Assembly (NCBI GenBank): GCA_027296925.1
Contig: JAPUIP010000467.1
Coordinates: 1-7,104 of the forward strand
Length of the DNA: 7,104 bases
Direction of reading: 5' to 3'
Source of the DNA: Candidatus Poribacteria bacterium
Lineage (GTDB): Bacteria; Poribacteria; WGA-4E; PCPOR2b
Below the pieces are notes generated by a model, which saw only the letters and a list, made by a program, of their open reading frames with translations, ran no database searches and had not been told where the DNA came from. The position numbers and the translations under genes were made by a program. This document shows positions 5,166 to 7,104 of the stretch, piece by piece. Positions within the stretch are counted from its first letter, which is position 1. Every line of letters starts with the position of its first letter.

Positions 5166-7076
5166 GTGCAGATGGATCCAAATCAACCCGAAATCCCAAC
5201 ACCCCAATCTGCGAGCCGAACGGGATGGCGCGCCATCATCATTGGAGCGCTGCTTCTCCCTGCCAACGCTTATTGGATCGCTTCGGGAGAAGCGACCTCG
5301 ACGACGGTATCGCTATTTTTCAACGTCATCTTTATCCTATTTGTGCTGCTTTTACTGAATCGAGTAATCAAGCAGATCTTGCCCCGCGCTGCACTCAATC
5401 AAGGGGAATTGCTGATTATCTACGTGATGCTGTCGATCTCCTCTGGAATTGCAGGACTCGACATGATGCGGGTGTTGATGGCGGTCCTGGTTGGCCCCTT
5501 CTGGTATGCGCGTCCGGAGAACGAATGGGCTGAACTCTTCTGGCGATTTATTCCGTCCTGGCTTGCCGTCGAGGATCGAAATATCCTGAAAGGCTTTGCT
5601 GAGGGAGAATCCAGCTTCTACGTGAATCGGGTCATGAAAGCGTGGGTCACCCCGATGCTCATCTGGTCCGCGTTTATTTTTCTGTTGGTTTTTGGGATGC
5701 TCTGTATCAACGTGTTGGTGCGCAGACAGTGGACAGAAGCGGAAAAACTGAGTTATCCGATTATTCAACTGCCGCTGCAGATCACGGATGGGCGGTCTTC
5801 ACTCCTCAACCATCGAATGATGTGGATTGGGTTTGCTTTGGGCGCCGGGCTCGATATTCTCAACGGGCTTCACTTTCTGTTTCCACTCGTTCCGGGTATT
5901 GGCGGACGGCTATATGATTTGCGCCCTTTTTTCACGACCAAGCCATGGAATGCGATTGGGTGGACGCCGATTGCCGTTTTTCCCTACGCGGTTGGACTTG
6001 GCTTTTTTATTCCGCTAGATCTGTCGTTTTCCTGCTGGTTTTTCTATCTGTTTTGGAAAACTGAGCGAATTCTCACAAGCGCACTCGGCTGGCATACCAT
6101 CCCGGAATTCCCGTATATCGAGCAGCAAACAACCGGGGCGTATCTCGGACTATTCCTGATCGCGCTATGGATTACACGACGTCATCTGAGCCGCATCCTT
6201 ACCGCTACGATCAAAGGAAAGCGGCAGGAGGCGGCGGACGAACCGATGAGCTATCGCACCGCGTTAATTGGGCTCATTCTCTCTTTCGGGTTGATTCTCT
6301 TTTTCTGCCATCGGGCGGGAATGGCGATGTGGAGCAGTATCCTGTTTTTCCTCATCTACTACGCAATCTCGACAGCAGTGACGCGGATGCGAGCGGAGTT
6401 GGGCTCGCCGGTCCACGACCTGCATTTCTCGGGCCCAGATACGACACTGGTCAAAGTCCTCGGCACCCGTGCCCTCAACCCGCATGAGCTCACGATGTAC
6501 GGCTTGTTCCACTTTTTTAATCGTGCCTATCGAGGGCATGTGATGCCGCATCAGCTCGAAGGGTTCAAACTGATGGAGCGAGCGCGGGCGAGTCACCGCC
6601 GTCTGCTGTGGGGGATGATTGTGGCAATTGCGATGACAGGCCCCGTCGCGTTTTGGGCATACCTGAGCGATGGCTACAGATACGCCGGCGCGATTGGTTA
6701 CGCATGGCGGCCGTTCAATCTACTCCAATCGTGGCTGTACTATCCGTCATCACCGGACTACGGCGCGATTGGGGGTCTGATTTTCGGCGCGATTGCCACG
6801 CTATTCTTGATGATGATGCGTATGCATTTCATCTGGTGGGCGTTTCATCCGGCGGGATTCGCGGTCTCCAGCAGTTGGTCGATGAACGTGTTCTGGGCCT
6901 CGATTTTTGTGAGTTGGGTGTTAAAGCTGATTATTCTCAAGGTGGGAGGCGTCAAAGCGCATCATCAGGCGATTCCACTATTCCTGGGGATGATTTTGGG
7001 CGAATTTGTCATCGGTGGGTTCTGGTCGTTGCGTGGGGCGATCTGGAATGTTCCAACATACCGGTTTCTGTTCTAA
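5166..7076 (+). CDS. Polytopic membrane protein, DUF6785/DUF6784-like
   Basis: A 636-residue inner-membrane protein with about 12-14 hydrophobic segments: near residues 22-40, 47-68, 80-108, 160-186, 217-238, 264-298 (possibly two), 323-337, 363-381, 386-404, 480-500, 532-552, 572-592 and 601-622. There is no cleavable signal peptide. Two polar, conserved-looking stretches interrupt it: RRQWTEAEKLSYPIIQLPLQ (186-205), and a 407-470 loop with MRAELGSPVHDLHF and a His-rich segment (FHFFNRAYRGHVMPHQ). From memory this matches the large DUF6785/DUF6784 family of environmental bacteria; the name is a recollection, not a search result. Transport of a small molecule is plausible because of the topology and the adjacent Gfo/Idh gene, but no transport motif is recognised and no ATPase or binding protein is nearby. 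The GTG start follows a strong ribosome binding site. It is complete, ending 28 bases before the window edge. Confidence 0.8.
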   Translation: MQMDPNQPEIPTPQSASRTGWRAIIIGALLLPANAYWIASGEATSTTVSLFFNVIFILFVLLLLNRVIKQILPRAALNQGELLIIYVMLSISSGIAGLDMMRVLMAVLVGPFWYARPENEWAELFWRFIPSWLAVEDRNILKGFAEGESSFYVNRVMKAWVTPMLIWSAFIFLLVFGMLCINVLVRRQWTEAEKLSYPIIQLPLQITDGRSSLLNHRMMWIGFALGAGLDILNGLHFLFPLVPGIGGRLYDLRPFFTTKPWNAIGWTPIAVFPYAVGLGFFIPLDLSFSCWFFYLFWKTERILTSALGWHTIPEFPYIEQQTTGAYLGLFLIALWITRRHLSRILTATIKGKRQEAADEPMSYRTALIGLILSFGLILFFCHRAGMAMWSSILFFLIYYAISTAVTRMRAELGSPVHDLHFSGPDTTLVKVLGTRALNPHELTMYGLFHFFNRAYRGHVMPHQLEGFKLMERARASHRRLLWGMIVAIAMTGPVAFWAYLSDGYRYAGAIGYAWRPFNLLQSWLYYPSSPDYGAIGGLIFGAIATLFLMMMRMHFIWWAFHPAGFAVSSSWSMNVFWASIFVSWVLKLIILKVGGVKAHHQAIPLFLGMILGEFVIGGFWSLRGAIWNVPTYRFLF

Positions 7077-7104
7077 TATGTGCTTGGACAAAAATTCCTG
7101 CACA

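Noticed and set aside
5159..5533. 124-codon frame beginning at ATG 5159
   Set aside because: It overlaps the membrane protein in another frame, lacks its long hydrophobic segments, and its ATG is only one base from the ribosome binding site.

Overview
The window holds six genes: one cut by the left edge and five complete. The genome is moderately GC-rich and uses ATG and GTG starts behind clear purine-rich ribosome binding sites. Gene content suggests an environmental bacterium from a lineage rich in Gfo/Idh/MocA oxidoreductases and large uncharacterised membrane proteins, such as Poribacteria, Planctomycetota or relatives. The lineage is inferred from remembered family distributions and is low confidence. 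There are no RNA genes, CRISPR arrays, phage genes or complete insertion sequences.

Left part (1-2097, all +): the C-terminus of a short-chain dehydrogenase resembling D-3-hydroxybutyrate dehydrogenase; a 323-base gap full of repeats and palindromes, including a REP-like element; an acetoacetate decarboxylase family protein that keeps the catalytic lysine; and a class I SAM-dependent methyltransferase. The first two would together take 3-hydroxybutyrate to acetoacetate and then to acetone plus CO2, if the decarboxylase has the classical activity.

Middle part (2098-3859): an amidase-signature hydrolase on the - strand, convergent with the methyltransferase and divergent from the next gene. 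An 8-bp-stem hairpin lies between the convergent ends. The divergent intergenic region carries five tandem copies of a 7-bp repeat just upstream of the amidase.

Right part (3860-7104, +): a Gfo/Idh/MocA-type protein in which the usual Glu-Lys-Pro motif reads Glu-Cys-Ala, followed 43 bases later by a 636-residue polytopic membrane protein. The two look like one operon, perhaps a small-molecule uptake and conversion pair, but the substrate cannot be read from the sequence.

No clear new multi-gene system is visible. The most interesting items are the repeat-packed region 202-423, the lysine-less Gfo/Idh protein with its membrane partner, and the heptamer repeat in front of the amidase.
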